A stretch of DNA of 64,000 nucleotides from Sphingobacteriales bacterium (GCA_016721245.1 JADKIQ010000019.1:1-64000), one strand, 5' to 3'; shown: positions 52,707-62,795, counted from the stretch's first letter. Notes: generated by a model not told the origin, from the letters alone. Made by a program: numbers and translations.

Positions 52707-53846
52707 GTGAAGAGTCGATTTACATACCTTTTATTCCTTTTATTTATGCTCAGTCCGCTTTCTTTTGTGAAAGCACAGGATATTGATGGCGTATGGACTG
52801 GAAATTTTATTCAGTATATTCATAATTCGTATGATGTGGAAATGGTGATACAAAAACTATTGCCCGGGGATATTTTTTCCGCGCGTCTGCGCATCACGGA
52901 TAGTTATTATTTCGGAGAGTATAACGTGAGCGGTTATATCTGCAACAAACGCAATTTAGAAATTACGACCATTGTATTATTACGAGAAAGCGGCTCCTCC
53001 AACTGGATTGATTGTTTAAACGGAACTTTCGATTTAAATGAAGACGAAACGGAACTGACATTTACCGATACCTGGTTGCAAAACGATGCTAAAAACAATA
53101 CCTGCAAGGTAAAGTACATTCAGAAAGATATGTTCCAGTGCCTGCGTTCGGCTTATTTGCATAAAGCCAAGTACCGCGAAGCAGTCGCCGAATTTGATAA
53201 ATTATGGAATAAGGTTACCAATGCTCAGAAGCTGAACCAGATTGCATTGCAGGAAATGCTGCAGAACACCAAACCGGATAAACCTTCAACTACCTCAAAA
53301 GCAGATAGTCTTAAAAATGCAAAACTGCCGACTTTAGCTGAGAACAAAGTCGATTCTACAAAACTCTTACTTGAAAATAATATAGAAACGGCTCCTGCAA
53401 ACAATGTCAATATTGCTTCCAGTATAGAAGACTTTAAGAAAACGGAAACCAAGATTGTGGCGAAGAATGAGGACAGAGCGCCGGTGATAGATACCTTTGA
53501 ACAGGTAAAAATGCGTCCGGTTTTTGTGAAAGATGAGATAGAGGTGAGCAGTGCAGACATCACTATTGAATATTGGGACAGATACAACGAAGACGGAGAT
53601 TCCATTAATTTATATTTGAATAAAAAGCCGATTTTACAGAATGTGTTGCTTACAAAAGCTAAAAAAATACTAAGTATACATCTGGAAAAAACCAAGAATT
53701 ATCTGGTGCTGGATGCCATAAATTTAGGAAAGGAACCGCCAAATACCGCTTCTATAACGGTGAAAGATGGTAAAAAAATACAGAATGTATCCCTGACCTC
53801 AACCATGAAAACCAGCGGAGCACTCAAGATTACACTCAAGAAGTGA
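52707..53846 (+). CDS. Hypothetical exported protein
   Basis: A 379-residue exported protein starting at GTG 52707 (signal MKSRFTYLLFLLFMLSPLSFVKAQ). Residues about 25-150 form a beta domain with calycin-like character (DIDGVWTGNFIQYIHNSYDVEM, LNGTFDLNEDETELTFTDTW). A helical segment follows (FQCLRSAYLHKAKYREAVAEFDKLW), then a low-complexity Lys/Thr/Ala linker, and a C-terminal beta domain (ADITIEYWDRYNEDGDSINLYLN). No family assigned. The GVWTGN opening is common in secreted Bacteroidota proteins of unknown role. Confidence 0.7.
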   Translation: MKSRFTYLLFLLFMLSPLSFVKAQDIDGVWTGNFIQYIHNSYDVEMVIQKLLPGDIFSARLRITDSYYFGEYNVSGYICNKRNLEITTIVLLRESGSSNWIDCLNGTFDLNEDETELTFTDTWLQNDAKNNTCKVKYIQKDMFQCLRSAYLHKAKYREAVAEFDKLWNKVTNAQKLNQIALQEMLQNTKPDKPSTTSKADSLKNAKLPTLAENKVDSTKLLLENNIETAPANNVNIASSIEDFKKTETKIVAKNEDRAPVIDTFEQVKMRPVFVKDEIEVSSADITIEYWDRYNEDGDSINLYLNKKPILQNVLLTKAKKILSIHLEKTKNYLVLDAINLGKEPPNTASITVKDGKKIQNVSLTSTMKTSGALKITLKK

Positions 53847-53949
53847 CGGTTTTATACATTTAACCATTTTATTTTCAGTTATTTAGTACTTTTTACGCAG
53901 ATTTAATAATTATCTCATTTTCATGTTTCCTAAATTTCAAATAAATTCC

Positions 53950-53957
53950 TATCTTTG
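53950..53957 (+). promoter_or_regulatory. TAnnTTTG -7 box of rpmE2
   Basis: TATCTTTG is an exact TAnnTTTG match 19 bases before the ATG of the L31 gene, in the context CTATCTTTGCA typical of Bacteroidota ribosomal promoters. TGTTT near 53924-53928 is a loose -33 candidate. Confidence 0.6.
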
Positions 53958-53976
53958 CACTCCAAATTAAACTTAT

Positions 53977-54225
53977 ATGAAAGCAGATATCCATCCAAAA
54001 GAATACAGATTTGTCGTTTTTAAAGACTTTTCTTGTGACCATATGTTCTTAGCAAAATCTTGTGCTAATTCAAGAGAAACCATCAAATGGGAAGACGGTA
54101 ACGAATACCCATTAGTAAAATTAGAGGTTTCAAATGTATCTCACCCGTACTACACCGGTAAACAAAAATTACTGGATACAGCTGGTCGTATCGACAAATT
54201 CAACAAAAAATACGCTAAAAAATAA
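53977..54225 (+). CDS. rpmE2: Ribosomal protein L31, type B
   Basis: An 82-residue large-subunit protein. MKADIHPKEYRFVVFKDFSC opens the type B family; the zinc-binding cysteines of type A L31 are absent as expected (only scattered Cys). EYPLVKLEVSNVSHPYYTGKQ and DKFNKKYAKK complete the signature. It has its own promoter and terminator. Confidence 0.95.
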   Translation: MKADIHPKEYRFVVFKDFSCDHMFLAKSCANSRETIKWEDGNEYPLVKLEVSNVSHPYYTGKQKLLDTAGRIDKFNKKYAKK

Positions 54226-54247
54226 TTTAGTTAGTAAGATATTTTAC

Positions 54248-54278
54248 AAAAGTCGCAACATTACGTTGCGACTTTTTT
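54248..54278 (+). terminator. Intrinsic terminator of rpmE2
   Basis: AAAAGTCGCAAC (54248-54259) pairs with GTTGCGACTTTT (54265-54276), a perfect 12-base stem with a 5-base loop, running into further T. It starts 22 bases after the rpmE2 stop. Confidence 0.93.
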
Positions 54279-54289
54279 ATTTTTACACT

Positions 54290-55459
54290 ATGCCGATTCA
54301 ACACATCGTCCTTTTTGACGGAAACGAACGAAATAATTTACTGCCTCTTACAGCAACCAGAGCCGTAGCGGATATCCGGATAGGGATTTTAACCATTAAG
54401 GAAAAGTGGGAAAAACAGTTGAATGTGAAAGTGGATATTCTGACACAGGAGTATTTGCAGGCAAAGTACACATTTGAGAAAAAAGAAAATACTGTTTTTA
54501 TTAATGCAAGTGTGTTGCCTAACCAAGAACTGGTAATTGCCATAGAACAATTGTCAAACAATAGTATTTTGGAATCAGATAAAACTATTGTTGCCGTAAA
54601 AACAAATGAGGCTGTATCATCTTTGCAGGAACTGAAATTAGCCGTTCAGAAAATAGATTCAATAATTCTGCCATTCAATAATTCGATAATTAACTACCCC
54701 TGGGATATTTTTTCTTTAAATGGGCAGGAAATAAAAAATGACATCCAACGCTTAGGATTAAAACCAAATCCGGAAAAGTTATCATCTACTAATACTTTAT
54801 TGGGTAATGAAATTTATGTGGAAGAAGGTGTGATTTGCGAATGTTCCGTTTTGAATGCAAAAAACGGTCCTGTGTATTTAGGTAAAGACAGTGAAGTGAT
54901 GGAAGGCTGTACAGTTCGGGGCCCGTTTGCACTGGGTGAACACGCTGCTCTGAAAATGCAGACCAAAGTGTACGGAGATACCACCATCGGACCACACAGC
55001 AAAGTGGGCGGCGAGGTTTCCAATTCCGTTATTTTCGGATATTCCAACAAAGGACACGATGGTTTTTTGGGAAATTCAGTGATAGGCGAATGGTGTAATC
55101 TCGGTGCGGATACCAATAATTCTAATCTGAAAAATAATTACGGTAAAGTAAAAGCATGGAATTATCCTGCAAAAGATTATATCAATACAGGACTGCAGTT
55201 TTGTGGGCTGATTATGGGCGATCATGCGAAAAGTAGTATCAATACCATGTTTAACACCGGTACAGTAGTAGGTGTATGTGCCAATGTTTTTGGTTCCGGA
55301 TTTCCTTCAAAGTTTGTTCCTGATTTTGCCTGGGGAAATGATGCAGTGTTTGAACTGGAAAAAGCGTATGAAGTCGCACAACGCGTTATGGAACGAAGAG
55401 GAATTTCATTAAGCGAAGCTGACAGAAGTATTTTGAAATATATTTTTGAGAATAAGTAA
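54290..55459 (+). CDS. GlmU-like putative sugar-nucleotidyltransferase
   Basis: A 389-residue protein of the Bacteroidota-specific GlmU-like family. The N-terminal domain (IVLFDGNERNNLLPLTATRAVADIRIGILTIKEKW) is a degenerate nucleotidyltransferase: LPLT-TRP-like but without the usual GGxGTR loop. The C-terminal half is a left-handed beta helix with hexapeptide repeats (GPVYLGKDSEVMEGCTVRGPFALGEHAAL, IGPHSKVGGEVSNSVIFGYSNKGHDGFLGNSVIG). It may stand in for GlmU in UDP-GlcNAc formation. Start ATG 54290, 12 bases after the terminator. The tpiA gene follows. Confidence 0.88.
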   Translation: MPIQHIVLFDGNERNNLLPLTATRAVADIRIGILTIKEKWEKQLNVKVDILTQEYLQAKYTFEKKENTVFINASVLPNQELVIAIEQLSNNSILESDKTIVAVKTNEAVSSLQELKLAVQKIDSIILPFNNSIINYPWDIFSLNGQEIKNDIQRLGLKPNPEKLSSTNTLLGNEIYVEEGVICECSVLNAKNGPVYLGKDSEVMEGCTVRGPFALGEHAALKMQTKVYGDTTIGPHSKVGGEVSNSVIFGYSNKGHDGFLGNSVIGEWCNLGADTNNSNLKNNYGKVKAWNYPAKDYINTGLQFCGLIMGDHAKSSINTMFNTGTVVGVCANVFGSGFPSKFVPDFAWGNDAVFELEKAYEVAQRVMERRGISLSEADRSILKYIFENK

Positions 55460-55523
55460 AGTTAAAGTGATTGTCTTAAGCATCATATCAATCATATTAA
55501 TCATAGTTCAGACAAAATAAACA

Positions 55524-56291
55524 ATGCGTAAAAAAATAATAGCCGGAAACTGGAAAATGAATGCCGATAAAGACGAAGCGCTTGCTTTGGTAAACGGAAT
55601 TCTGGCACAGTATGATGATTATAATTTATCGGATACTAAAATCGTGGTGGTGGCATCACCGTTTCCTTATATTCATTACTGTTCTTCTATGTTTGCAAAA
55701 TTTCCGTATATGTTTGCAGCCGCACAGAATTGCAGTGAACACGAACAAGGTGCTTACACGGGAGAGATTTCTGCTAAAATAATTACATCACTAGACGTAA
55801 AATATGTGATTGTGGGACATTCGGAAAGAAGACAGTATTTTCATGAGACGGATGAAGTGCTGCTGCAGAAAATTCATCAGGCACAAAAGAAAGATTTGAT
55901 TCCCATTTTTTGTTGCGGAGAGCCTCTGGAAATAAGAGTGCAAAACGAACATTTTAATTTCATAAAAGCGCAACTGGAAGAATGTATTTTCCAATTGTCA
56001 GAAAATGAACTGAAAAATACCGTCATTGCATATGAGCCCATTTGGGCGATAGGCACCGGAAAAACGGCCTCACCCGAACAGGCACAGGAAGTTCACGCGT
56101 TTATCAGGAATGAAATTGCAGAAAAATATGATAAAGAAATAGCTGAACAAATTTCCATTTTATATGGCGGAAGTGTGAATGCAAAAAATGCTGCAGAACT
56201 GTTTGCCTGCAAAGATATTGACGGTGGCCTGGTGGGAGGTGCTTCTTTAAAAGCAGACGAATTTGCTGTAATAATAAAATCAATGAAATAA
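55524..56291 (+). CDS. tpiA: Triosephosphate isomerase
   Basis: A 255-residue glycolytic TIM barrel. IAGNWKMN holds the catalytic Lys11, YVIVGHSERRQYF the catalytic His, VIAYEPIWAIGTG the catalytic Glu with the mobile loop, and ISILYGGSVNAKNAAEL and DGGLVGGASL the phosphate-binding ends. It lies two bases upstream of prmA and 64 bases after the GlmU-like gene. Confidence 0.97.
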   Translation: MRKKIIAGNWKMNADKDEALALVNGILAQYDDYNLSDTKIVVVASPFPYIHYCSSMFAKFPYMFAAAQNCSEHEQGAYTGEISAKIITSLDVKYVIVGHSERRQYFHETDEVLLQKIHQAQKKDLIPIFCCGEPLEIRVQNEHFNFIKAQLEECIFQLSENELKNTVIAYEPIWAIGTGKTASPEQAQEVHAFIRNEIAEKYDKEIAEQISILYGGSVNAKNAAELFACKDIDGGLVGGASLKADEFAVIIKSMK

Positions 56292-56293
56292 AA

Positions 56294-57211
56294 ATGACAC
56301 TCATTTATACTATACCGTTTCCGAATCATTTATTCAAAAATGATATTGCTGCTGATACAGAAAATCAATCCGAAAAAGAATATAAAGACAGACCTGTTTC
56401 TCCTTTTGAAAACAGTATAGACAAAGATGAATTTGTCGGTTTGTTTGCTGCAATAGATATTGAAGGCCTGGAAGAGAAGGAAAATGAAGTATGCATTTAT
56501 GTTGCTGAGGAAAATAAGGAAGAAGCAGAACTTTTTATTAAAGAGATTTGTGAGCAGCATCAAACAACGTATAGTATCTCAGAACTGGAAAATAAGAACT
56601 GGAATGAAAAATGGGAAAGCAGTTTTCAACCCATTCTGATTGATGATTTCGCATATGTGCGTGCTACTTTCCATGCAGCAAATCCTGAAGTGAAGCACGA
56701 AATTATCATAGAACCCAAGATGTCTTTCGGAACAGGACACCATCCAACCACTTCGCAGATGATACAAAATATGCGCTTATTGGATTTTAAGGATAAAACG
56801 GTGTTGGATTGTGGCTCAGGTACCGGGATTTTAGCCATTTTAGCGGAAAAACTGGGTGCGAAAAATTGTATTGCGCTGGATAATGATGAATGGTGTTATC
56901 AGAATTGTATAGAAAATATTGAATTGAATAACAGCGAAAGCATTCAACCGGAAATTGGTGATCTGGAACAGGTTACTGGCAAAACCTTTGATATTGTCTT
57001 AGCAAATATTCACCGTAATTTTTTGGTGGAACATATGAATACATTAGCATCCATCTTAACGCCCAATGGCAAGCTGATTGTCTCGGGATTTTATTCAGAA
57101 GATGTTAAATTAGTTTCAGATAAGGCTTTGGACTGTAATTTGATAGCTAACTATCATACTACTCAGCATAACTGGGATTGTATTGTATTTCAAAAAACAG
57201 AGAAACAGTAA
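56294..57211 (+). CDS. prmA: Ribosomal protein L11 methyltransferase
   Basis: A 305-residue S-adenosylmethionine-dependent protein methyltransferase that modifies L11. NWNEKWESSFQPILIDDFAYV precedes the PrmA signature EPKMSFGTGHHPTTSQM; VLDCGSGTGILAILAEKLG is the cofactor loop; DIVLANIHRNFLVEHM corresponds to the catalytic N-I-x segment. The family's usual length is about 280-300. It is followed 10 bases later by the giant secreted protein. Confidence 0.94.
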   Translation: MTLIYTIPFPNHLFKNDIAADTENQSEKEYKDRPVSPFENSIDKDEFVGLFAAIDIEGLEEKENEVCIYVAEENKEEAELFIKEICEQHQTTYSISELENKNWNEKWESSFQPILIDDFAYVRATFHAANPEVKHEIIIEPKMSFGTGHHPTTSQMIQNMRLLDFKDKTVLDCGSGTGILAILAEKLGAKNCIALDNDEWCYQNCIENIELNNSESIQPEIGDLEQVTGKTFDIVLANIHRNFLVEHMNTLASILTPNGKLIVSGFYSEDVKLVSDKALDCNLIANYHTTQHNWDCIVFQKTEKQ

Positions 57212-57221
57212 AGAAATATAC

Positions 57222-60200
57222 ATGAAGAAACTTACACTTTTTTGTTGCCTTATGGTGATGGGCACTTGTCTCCTTTTTGCGCAGTACCCAAAGGAATTTC
57301 CGAACGATAATGCAGGTTTTGGAAAAGCATATGCAGAATTTGTGAAAGCAAATTGTACCAGAGAAGATTGTAAACAAGTGGCTGAAAAATTCCCGCAAGC
57401 CATAACATCCGGAAAAGCATCGGTTTATTTTTTTAAAATAAAAGGAATCACTCAATCTATGCTGGGAAAAAAGGCGTCGGCCTATCCTGCGTTTTTTGAA
57501 TTAGGCGCTTTACTGCTTACGCTGGATGCTACCAAAGCAAACACTGCCGCGATAGATAAGAATTTTGATATTTTACAAGCATTGATTGACAGAGCAAAGC
57601 CCGGAAATATTAAAGAATTTACAGGGTATATAGAATATCTGACAAATCTGTATTCTAAAAATTCCTTGTATTATACCAATACTAATTCATGGCAAACAAC
57701 AGGGGATTATACGGTAGAGTTTAAAGACGACAAACCGGTATTTACCTTTGTTGCAACCGATTTAACAGGTATTTCGAACGCAGATACATTAACGATAAAA
57801 AATGAACAAGGGAAATATTATCCCCTGGAGAATTTGTGGATAGGTAGCAGCGGTTCGATAAGTTTACAGCGCTCTGGTTTTGATCCGGCGAATAATTTTG
57901 TCAATTTTAAAAATCACCAGATTAATTTTTCTAAGTCCGATATCATAATTGATTCCGCCAAATTCACCTTTAAACCGGTACTGAATGAAGTATTACTGGG
58001 TACGTACACAGATAAATTATTGCAGGCAAAATCTCAGGAAAGATTGTATCCAAAATTTCGTTCATACAGCAATAATGTAAATTTTAATACGCTCGGTAAA
58101 GAAGTGAAATTGAGTGGTGGTTTCGAGCTGGAAGGCACAAAGATTTACAGTGTAGGTGCAGATACTGTATTACCCAAATTATCATTATCCGGAAAAGACG
58201 GGAAAGAATTGGTGCGTGTTACTGCAAACAGAATTCAGATAAAAGATTTTAAGGATATAAATATCGAAGATGCATCGATGACCATCTTTTTAAAAGATAA
58301 CAACATTGTACATCCGTTTGTAAATTTTTCGTATTTCTCTAAAACAAAAGATGTAAAAGCATACAGAGATATAAAACCACTTTCCAAACAACCATTCACC
58401 AGCGAATACCACAAAATGTTCTTTTACACGGATGAAATGATGTGGAATTTAGACAGTACCATTATTAAATTCTTTATGATTACTTTGTCCGGTGACAAGC
58501 CTGCTATTTTCGAATCGTTCAACTACTATCAGCCAAATCTGGAGAATAAATATAAAGGTCCTTCCGAGCAGGGACCGATAGATAAAATTTTCAGGTATTA
58601 TGATAGCGGCGGCGACAGATTTGTAGATGCAAGAGGTCTTGCCGCAGACATTAATCCCGGTGCACCCTATGCTGCAACGGAATCTGTTTTTTATAAACTG
58701 GTGGAAGATGGTTATATCAATTACAATCCATCCACCCGTATAATTGAAGTGAAAGAAAAACTGGTGAACCAGGCCATGGCAGCGCGAGGAAAACAGGATT
58801 ACGATTTTATAAAATTTGCTTCCTTTAAAAGAAATCTGAATGCACGCCTGGATATTAAAACGAACATTCTGGAAGTGTATGGCGTGGAAGAAATAAATAT
58901 GAGTACCAAGTCTGGTGTGAAATTTATCCCGAATAACGACACCGTGAGAATCGGTAAAAACAGGGTAATGACACTCGGCGGAAAAATACAGGTTGGTAAC
59001 TTTGATTTTGTGGCCAAAAAAGTGGACTTCGATTACGATAACTACGCATTTAATATGAAGAATGTTGACTCAATGGTAGTATACGTTCCAGAATCAGATA
59101 AGCCGGATGAAAAAGGACAGATAAAACTTATCCGTTCAAAAACACCTATACAAAATATTACAGGCGTATTGCATATTGCAGAACCTAATAACAAATCAGG
59201 TACCAACAATAATTTAAAATATCCTTTTTTCTCCAGTGGTGATACGGCGAAAGTTACTTATGATAAAGGGCCTAACGGAGATAAATACAATAAAGATAAA
59301 TTTTTCTATCAGGTATATCCGTTTGAACTGGATAGTTTGAATACCATTAATACACAAAATCTGCAACTGGATGGTCAGCTGATTTCCGGAGGAATTTTCG
59401 AGCCGATTAAATCAGGGTTGAAATTGCAGGATGACAAGGCATTTGGTATTGATGTAAACACCGGATCTAAAGGTTATAATTTATTTGGCAACAAAGGAAA
59501 ATTCACAGCAGATCTAAGATTAAACAACAGTGGTTTATCCGGTAAAGGTTTATTTGAGTTTGGTCCGGCAAAATTATATGCAGACACCTCCTTCTTTTTT
59601 ATGGATAGCGTTTATGCACAGCTCGACAGTGTAAGGATTGTAGAAGATAAGACAGCAAACTTGCCGCAAACAAATATCAATCAATCTTCTTTCGTCTGGA
59701 ATGTAAAAAAAGATTCACTTGTAATTTCTGAAGGCAAAGATGAAAAATTCAGTATGTACAATGGCACGACAGAATTAGACGGAAAGCTTATCTTGAGTAA
59801 TAAAAATTTATACGGAGTTGGGGTGCTTTCCTGGAATCATACCAAATTGCAGTCGGATGATATTACTTTTAAAGCCAGGAAATTTGAAGCTAAAAACGGT
59901 AAGCTGAATTTGTCTACGGATGATGGTGTTTCTTTATTAGCATCCAATGATGTAAATGCAAAATTTGATTTGGATAATAAGATTGCGGACATTGAGCTAA
60001 ATAAGAACGATACCATTCCGTTGGAATCTTTTAAATATGTGGCCAATCCAAAATTCTTACACTTTGATATAGCTAAAAATATACTGACTTTAAATGCTGC
60101 CTCTAAAACCAGTAAGTTCTTTCTTTTGTCAACTGATCCAACCAAAGACTCCCTGAAATTTGTCACCTCAGATGCTGAATTGAATTTGAACGATAATTCT

Positions 60201-61985
60201 ATTCACTTCGGTGGTATTAATGAGTTGCGTCTTGCAGATTCAAAAGTAATTCCGGATAAAGGAGAAATATTCATAGAACAAGACGGAACAGTGCGTACTT
60301 TAAAAAATGCTTTAATTGTATTCAACGCGGATAGTGCCTATCATACGGTTAAAGATGCAGAGGTAAATATTGTAGGAAGAAATGATTTCTCCGGAACAGG
60401 TGTCTATTATTTTAAGATGAATAACGGCACGGTGGAGAAGATAGCGATTGCAGATATTAATGTCAACAATCCGTACAGGGGACAGCCGATTTACGAAACT
60501 AAAAAAGGAAAAAAATCTGCAGACAGCAGGGATATGAGTAAAATATTTACGTTTGCAAAAACAACCATTGAAGAAGCAGCAGGTTTTAAACTGGATAACA
60601 AGATTTACTATAAAGGAAAATTTGATTTCGATTCCAGACATAAAGATATTTTCCTGGATGGAGCCGTTAAAGTCGATATAGCAAATAACACCAGCGACTG
60701 GATTCCGAATATTCAGAACCTCGACCCGAAAAAACCGTCTGTTAGTATGGATAGTATTTTAAGTCAGGCAAATAACAGTTTGTTTGTTGGCTTAATGTTA
60801 GATAAAAGTATTCCTGAATTTTACAGTGCTATTTTACAGGATAAACGGTCAGGCAGCGATGCCTCCATTATGAGTATAAAGGGTTCTATGGCGTATAGTA
60901 AATCAGAGCCGGGAATCATTAACTTCGGAGATGAAAATGCATTTAACTCCCCATATTCTCACAATTCCTGTCTGAAATATAATGAAAACACAAAAGTAAT
61001 TACTGCTTCGGGAGAAGTAGGATTCGGATTAAGATTGGAGCCTTGTAAAGTAATGACCGTTGGTAATTTTACCTACACTCCTTCTAATCAGAATTTAGAA
61101 GTAACAGCAGATATTGCTGTGAAATTTATGATTCAACCCGCAATAGCCAGTACAATTATTACTCCTTTTATTGTTGCAGAAGAATCCGCCAGTTTTACCA
61201 GCTATAAACGTAATAAAGCAGTACAAAGAACATTATCTGTATTAACAAAAGATACGCTGGAATCTAACAGACTGATTAGTGCATTATATTCCATGGACTC
61301 TATGTTTATTCCGAATAGTTTGGATTATAATATGCTGCTTACAGGCACAAAATTTTACTGGGATGCACAGGATGCTTCATTTAAAAGTGCAGAAAAGATT
61401 ACACTTGCCTTCTTTGGTCCTGATATTATTAAACGCCAGTATGATGCGTATATAGAATTGGGATATGCCTATGAAAGCGATTTTGTAAATATCTATTTGC
61501 AAAATAAATCCGGCGGATGGATTTTTATGAAAATTAAAAGAGGACAAATGGGAATCGCTTCCTCCATTCCGGATGTTTATAATACAATTTCTATACTCAG
61601 ACCATCCGACAGAACTTACCGTGAAGCTAAAGAGGTTACATTTGAATTTATGCCGGCAGATTTAGGCATGCGTGATAATTTTGTTGCCAGAATGGAAGAC
61701 TTTATGGAACGATTTAAAGGAAAATCATTTAATAAGCCGTCTGTTGCACCGCCACCAACACCTGCTCCAAGCGATATTGTGCCAGCTGAAGCCACACCGG
61801 CGCCAGTAGTAAAACCTGACGAAACCCCGGCTGTACCAACGGAGCAACAAGTGGCACCTGCGCCAAAACCGCAGGTTCCTAAAGATGATTTTAAACAAAA
61901 GCCGAAAAAAGCATTTTCACTGGATGCACCCAAACCAAAAGATATACAACCTGCAACAGATAGCACTGGACAAAAACCAAAATAA
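57222..61985 (+). CDS. Very large exported beta-rich protein, function unknown
   Basis: A 1587-residue protein, start ATG 57222 with a signal peptide (MKKLTLFCCLMVMGTCLLFAQ). Residues about 25-145 are helical with two Cys in NCTREDCKQ. The next 1300 residues are almost wholly predicted beta: repeated strand-turn units such as GVEEINMSTKSGVKFIPN, LGGKIQVGNFDFVAKKVDFD, LDGQLISGGIFEPIKSGL, LDGKLILSNKNLYGVGVLSW and GAVKVDIANNT. This rhythm recalls LptD/AsmA-like beta-taco or jelly-roll assemblies, but that is inference. The last 80 residues are Pro/Ala/Lys-rich (APPPTPAPSDIVPAEATPAP). No family recognised. The frame is unbroken for 4.8 kb. Confidence 0.85.
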   Translation: MKKLTLFCCLMVMGTCLLFAQYPKEFPNDNAGFGKAYAEFVKANCTREDCKQVAEKFPQAITSGKASVYFFKIKGITQSMLGKKASAYPAFFELGALLLTLDATKANTAAIDKNFDILQALIDRAKPGNIKEFTGYIEYLTNLYSKNSLYYTNTNSWQTTGDYTVEFKDDKPVFTFVATDLTGISNADTLTIKNEQGKYYPLENLWIGSSGSISLQRSGFDPANNFVNFKNHQINFSKSDIIIDSAKFTFKPVLNEVLLGTYTDKLLQAKSQERLYPKFRSYSNNVNFNTLGKEVKLSGGFELEGTKIYSVGADTVLPKLSLSGKDGKELVRVTANRIQIKDFKDINIEDASMTIFLKDNNIVHPFVNFSYFSKTKDVKAYRDIKPLSKQPFTSEYHKMFFYTDEMMWNLDSTIIKFFMITLSGDKPAIFESFNYYQPNLENKYKGPSEQGPIDKIFRYYDSGGDRFVDARGLAADINPGAPYAATESVFYKLVEDGYINYNPSTRIIEVKEKLVNQAMAARGKQDYDFIKFASFKRNLNARLDIKTNILEVYGVEEINMSTKSGVKFIPNNDTVRIGKNRVMTLGGKIQVGNFDFVAKKVDFDYDNYAFNMKNVDSMVVYVPESDKPDEKGQIKLIRSKTPIQNITGVLHIAEPNNKSGTNNNLKYPFFSSGDTAKVTYDKGPNGDKYNKDKFFYQVYPFELDSLNTINTQNLQLDGQLISGGIFEPIKSGLKLQDDKAFGIDVNTGSKGYNLFGNKGKFTADLRLNNSGLSGKGLFEFGPAKLYADTSFFFMDSVYAQLDSVRIVEDKTANLPQTNINQSSFVWNVKKDSLVISEGKDEKFSMYNGTTELDGKLILSNKNLYGVGVLSWNHTKLQSDDITFKARKFEAKNGKLNLSTDDGVSLLASNDVNAKFDLDNKIADIELNKNDTIPLESFKYVANPKFLHFDIAKNILTLNAASKTSKFFLLSTDPTKDSLKFVTSDAELNLNDNSIHFGGINELRLADSKVIPDKGEIFIEQDGTVRTLKNALIVFNADSAYHTVKDAEVNIVGRNDFSGTGVYYFKMNNGTVEKIAIADINVNNPYRGQPIYETKKGKKSADSRDMSKIFTFAKTTIEEAAGFKLDNKIYYKGKFDFDSRHKDIFLDGAVKVDIANNTSDWIPNIQNLDPKKPSVSMDSILSQANNSLFVGLMLDKSIPEFYSAILQDKRSGSDASIMSIKGSMAYSKSEPGIINFGDENAFNSPYSHNSCLKYNENTKVITASGEVGFGLRLEPCKVMTVGNFTYTPSNQNLEVTADIAVKFMIQPAIASTIITPFIVAEESASFTSYKRNKAVQRTLSVLTKDTLESNRLISALYSMDSMFIPNSLDYNMLLTGTKFYWDAQDASFKSAEKITLAFFGPDIIKRQYDAYIELGYAYESDFVNIYLQNKSGGWIFMKIKRGQMGIASSIPDVYNTISILRPSDRTYREAKEVTFEFMPADLGMRDNFVARMEDFMERFKGKSFNKPSVAPPPTPAPSDIVPAEATPAPVVKPDETPAVPTEQQVAPAPKPQVPKDDFKQKPKKAFSLDAPKPKDIQPATDSTGQKPK

Positions 61986-61995
61986 ACATCAGATT

Positions 61996-62795
61996 ATGAA
62001 AAAAATAACAATTCTATTCATTTCCTTTTTGCTCTTTGCATGCAGTCAGAATCCAATTACAGGAAGAAAACAATTTACCTTATTGCCGGATGACCAGATG
62101 AACACAATGGCCTTGCAAGAGTATCAGCAATTTTTAACGGATAACAAAACTAAAGTAGTTCCTTCCGGTGCAGATGCCGAAATGGTTAAACGGGTAGGTG
62201 CTAAAATTTCTGCCGCCGTTACTGAATATATGACACAAATAGGAATGGCAGATAAGATGAAGTCGTATAGCTGGGAATTTAATGTAGTAAAAGATTCCGT
62301 GGCAAATGCCTGGTGTATGCCGGAGGGAAAGTTGTTGTGTATACAGGACTCTTGCCGATTACTAAAACAGAAGCAGGTTTAGCTGTGGTGATGGGACATG
62401 AGATTTCTCATGCCATTGCAAGTCATGGAAATGAGCGTATGAGTGCACAGATGTTGCAGGAACTTGGATTCTCTGCTTTAGATGTGGCAATGGCCAATAA
62501 ACCCGAGAAAACCAGAAGTATATTTGAGAGCGCAGTAGGCATGGGAGCGGAGTTAGGCATAATGCTGCCGTTTAGCAGAAGACAGGAGAGCGAAGCCGAC
62601 AGAATGGGATTAATCTTTATGGCAATGGCTGGATATGATCCGAATGAAGCCGTAAATTTCTGGACCAGAATGGCAGTACAAAGTGGCGGAAAAAGTGTTC
62701 CTGAATTTTTAAGCACACACCCAAGTGATGAAACGCGTATCAACGATATACAAACAAAATACTTACCGGAAGCGATGAAGTATTACAAGCATTAG
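61996..62795 (+). pseudogene. M48-family lipoprotein metalloprotease, one frameshift
   Basis: A periplasmic zinc protease of the M48 (Oma1/LoiP-like) family. The lipoprotein signal is MKKITILFISFLLFACSQNP (Cys16), followed by ITGRKQFTLLPDDQMNTMA, the family start. One base is missing near 62321: before it the frame reads NAWCMPEGK, after it GGKVVVYTGLLPITKTEAGLAVVMGHEISHAIASHG, which holds the zinc motif HEISH. The third ligand lies in ESEADRMGL, and FLSTHPSDETRI is the family end. Repaired length is about 266 residues, normal for the group. The slip is probably a sequence error; the reading frame is otherwise intact. It follows the giant gene by 10 bases. Confidence 0.85.

Noticed and set aside
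53950..54280. Possible riboswitch or leader peptide before rpmE2
   Set aside because: Only 20 bases separate the promoter box from the ATG; the hairpin lies after the gene and is its terminator.
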